Source: a bacterium (GTDB lineage: Bacteria > Patescibacteriota > Minisyncoccia > UBA6257 > GWB1-50-10). Taken from it: 23,327 nt of DNA. The number at the start of each line of letters is the position of its first letter. The stretch's first letter is position 1. The stretch is from positions 1 to 23,327 of the forward strand of contig JAKAGX010000010.1 in the NCBI GenBank assembly GCA_021825465.1, read 5' to 3'. The translations under genes and the position numbers were made by a program. The notes beneath the pieces were generated by a model that searched no databases, had not been told where the DNA came from, and saw only the letters and a list, made by a program, of their open reading frames with translations. Below, piece after piece: positions 21,907 through 23,327 of the stretch.

Positions 21907-23327
21907 GGCACTTTTTGTACTTCAGGCCGCTGCCACACCAGCAGGGGTCGTTCCTGCCGATGTTTTTATACTCCGGCGGGGGCGTTTCCCGTTTTACCGG
22001 AGCGGTCGTCGTCGCGGTCTTTGTGAAATCCATCGCGAGGATCTGGAAGATGACGCTCGTAACAAGGGATTCCACGGCGGCCATGAGCTGTTGGTAGAGA
22101 ATATGTGCTTCGCGGCGGTATTCGACCAGCGGATCGTGCTGGCCATATGCTCTGATATTCACCGATTCCCTGAGGCTGTCGAGTTGTTCCAGGTGGTCTA
22201 CCCAGAGCGTATCCATGATCCTTACGATCTGTTGGGCTATGACGGTCGATTTCATTTGATCGACGGCATCCGGTATCGTTGCGGGCTTCGATTCGAGGTC
22301 TTCGATTTGCTTTTCGATTTGCTCGCGCTCTTCCGGCTTCTGGTCAATTTGAGCCTTGAGCGATTGCACGGCATTTGCCGTGAAATGTTCCACCATTTCC
22401 TTCACGACCGGCATGATCTCGTTTTTGTCGCCGGCTTCGAGGATCTTCACCCTTTTCCCGTAGATGGCACTCCGCTGTTTGTTCAAAACATCGTCAAAAT
22501 CAAGGAGGTGCTTTCGGATGTCGAAGTTCGCCCCTTCGACTTTGACTTGGGCTTGGTTGATTGCCTTCACGACGGTTTTCGATTGAATGGGCATGTCTTC
22601 GGGATAGTTCAAGGTCTCCATGAGACGCTTGATCCGATCGCCGCCGAAGATGCGCATGAGATCGTCCTCGAGGGAAAGGAAAAACTGCGTCGAGCCGGGA
22701 TCTCCCTGCCGACCGGCGCGGCCGCGGAGCTGATTGTCCACCCGCCTCGCTTCATGCCGTTCCGTGCCGATGACGAGAAGGCCGCCCGCCGTTTTGATCT
22801 TTTCAGCTTCTTTTTCGTCCGGCGGATTGCCGCCGAGGATGATGTCGACGCCGCGTCCGGCCATATTGGTCGCGACCGTAACGGTTCCGGACCGCCCCGC
22901 TTGGGCGATGATCTCGCCTTCGCGCTCGTGGTTTTTCGCGTTCAAGACCTCGTGGGGGATGCCTGCCCGCGAAAGGTATGAGGAAATGATCTCGTTGTTC
23001 TCAATGGAAGTCGTGCCGACGAGGATCGGTCTCCCCTTTTCCCGTTCTTCTTTGATGGCTCTGACTGCCGCTTCGTATTTTGCTTTTTTGGTTTTATAGA
23101 TGGCGTCCGGAGAATCCCTTCGGATCATGGGTCGGTTCGTCGGGATCGTGACGACATCGAGTTTGTATACCTTATGGAACTCCTCAGCCGAAGTTTGTGC
23201 GGTACCCGTCATGCCGCTGATCTTGGTGTACAGGCGGAAATAATTTTGAATGGTGATCGTCGCGTAGGTGGCATTTTCCGGCTCGACCTTCACGCCTTCT
23301 TTGGCCTCTACCGCCTGGTGCAAACCA
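21890..23327 (-). CDS. secA: SecA, preprotein translocase ATPase, C-terminal part cut by the window edge
   Basis: Motor ATPase of the Sec pathway, pushing preproteins through SecYEG. The visible ~478 residues are the C-terminal half; coding continues beyond base 23327. Present are GMTGTAQTSAEEF (motif IV region), the second nucleotide-binding domain with TVATNMAGRGVDIILGG and GTERHEARRVDNQLRGRAGR (motif VI, arginine finger), the helical scaffold and wing region, and the C-terminal zinc module NDPCWCGSGLKYKKCHGK. The segment after ILGGNPPDEKEAEK is shorter than in E. coli. First visible gene of a six-gene operon; the stop overlaps the aminotransferase start by 17 nt. Frame is open through the window edge with no internal stop. 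Confidence 0.97.
   Translation of the reverse strand, partial: GLHQAVEAKEGVKVEPENATYATITIQNYFRLYTKISGMTGTAQTSAEEFHKVYKLDVVTIPTNRPMIRRDSPDAIYKTKKAKYEAAVRAIKEEREKGRPILVGTTSIENNEIISSYLSRAGIPHEVLNAKNHEREGEIIAQAGRSGTVTVATNMAGRGVDIILGGNPPDEKEAEKIKTAGGLLVIGTERHEARRVDNQLRGRAGRQGDPGSTQFFLSLEDDLMRIFGGDRIKRLMETLNYPEDMPIQSKTVVKAINQAQVKVEGANFDIRKHLLDFDDVLNKQRSAIYGKRVKILEAGDKNEIMPVVKEMVEHFTANAVQSLKAQIDQKPEEREQIEKQIEDLESKPATIPDAVDQMKSTVIAQQIVRIMDTLWVDHLEQLDSLRESVNIRAYGQHDPLVEYRREAHILYQQLMAAVESLVTSVIFQILAMDFTKTATTTAPVKRETPPPEYKNIGRNDPCWCGSGLKYKKCHGKNA

Noticed and set aside
21905..22981. A 358-codon open frame on the plus strand opposite secA
   Set aside because: It lies wholly antisense to the strongly conserved SecA frame, has no family motif and is a by-product of codon bias; similar antisense frames exist opposite uvrA, uvrB, lepA and the GT genes.

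Overview
The window reads as ordinary chromosome from an uncultured ultra-small bacterium, most likely Candidate Phyla Radiation / Patescibacteria (Parcubacteria-like). This placement is inferred from gene content: a DUF4012 protein beside glycosyltransferases, short single-helix 'GFIPIG...' anchored proteins, a minimal FtsB/DivIC-like protein, an orotate phosphoribosyltransferase-like gene away from any pyr operon, and tightly overlapping genes. TGA and TAG both act as normal stops, so the UGA-to-Gly code of Absconditabacteria/Gracilibacteria does not apply. Every protein gene and the tRNA lie on the minus strand, so transcription runs from high to low coordinates. The only plus-strand transcript I can support is a structured non-coding RNA candidate near 10.07-10.34 kb.

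Layout in transcription order. (1) 23327-18802: secA (5' end outside the window), class IV aminotransferase, MTH1-like Nudix hydrolase, CYTH protein, DUF1653 protein and mltG, overlapping or separated by at most 11 nt, so one operon. (2) 18680-11031: rsmI, a phosphoglycosyl transferase, two GT4 glycosyltransferases, a DUF4012 membrane protein and lepA. This is a surface-glycan assembly block enclosed by translation genes and linked by TAATG and ATGA couplings. (3) 10850-10455: FtsB/DivIC-like protein followed 10 nt later by tRNA-Gly(CCC) and a terminator. (4) 10340-9913: an AT-rich stretch without coding sequence that holds the plus-strand RNA candidate with its own promoter, palindrome and intrinsic terminator. 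(5) 9912-6531: orotate PRTase-like gene, YjjX-type NTP phosphatase, an anchored secreted protein and a pyruvoyl-dependent arginine decarboxylase. (6) 6360-1: uvrB, hpf, uvrA, a patatin-like hydrolase and uvrC (3' part outside the window), so the whole UvrABC excision system is clustered.

The most interesting signals are outside the protein genes. Two ~145-bp intergenic elements (402-547 and 10884-11027) share a nearly identical core, but their closing stems have unrelated sequences that are each self-complementary, and an internal hairpin shows three compensatory base-pair changes. That is strong evidence for a conserved structured RNA (or DNA) element. Two further long structured elements (6374-6528, with an H-type pseudoknot pattern, and 17231-17408) sit in equivalent places. 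All four begin at, or within three bases of, the stop codon of the upstream gene. Four genes carry a perfect TATAAT ending 6-7 nt before ATG, which implies leaderless mRNAs. UvrA lacks its insertion domain, and LepA carries three short peptides that look derived from minisatellite repeats.
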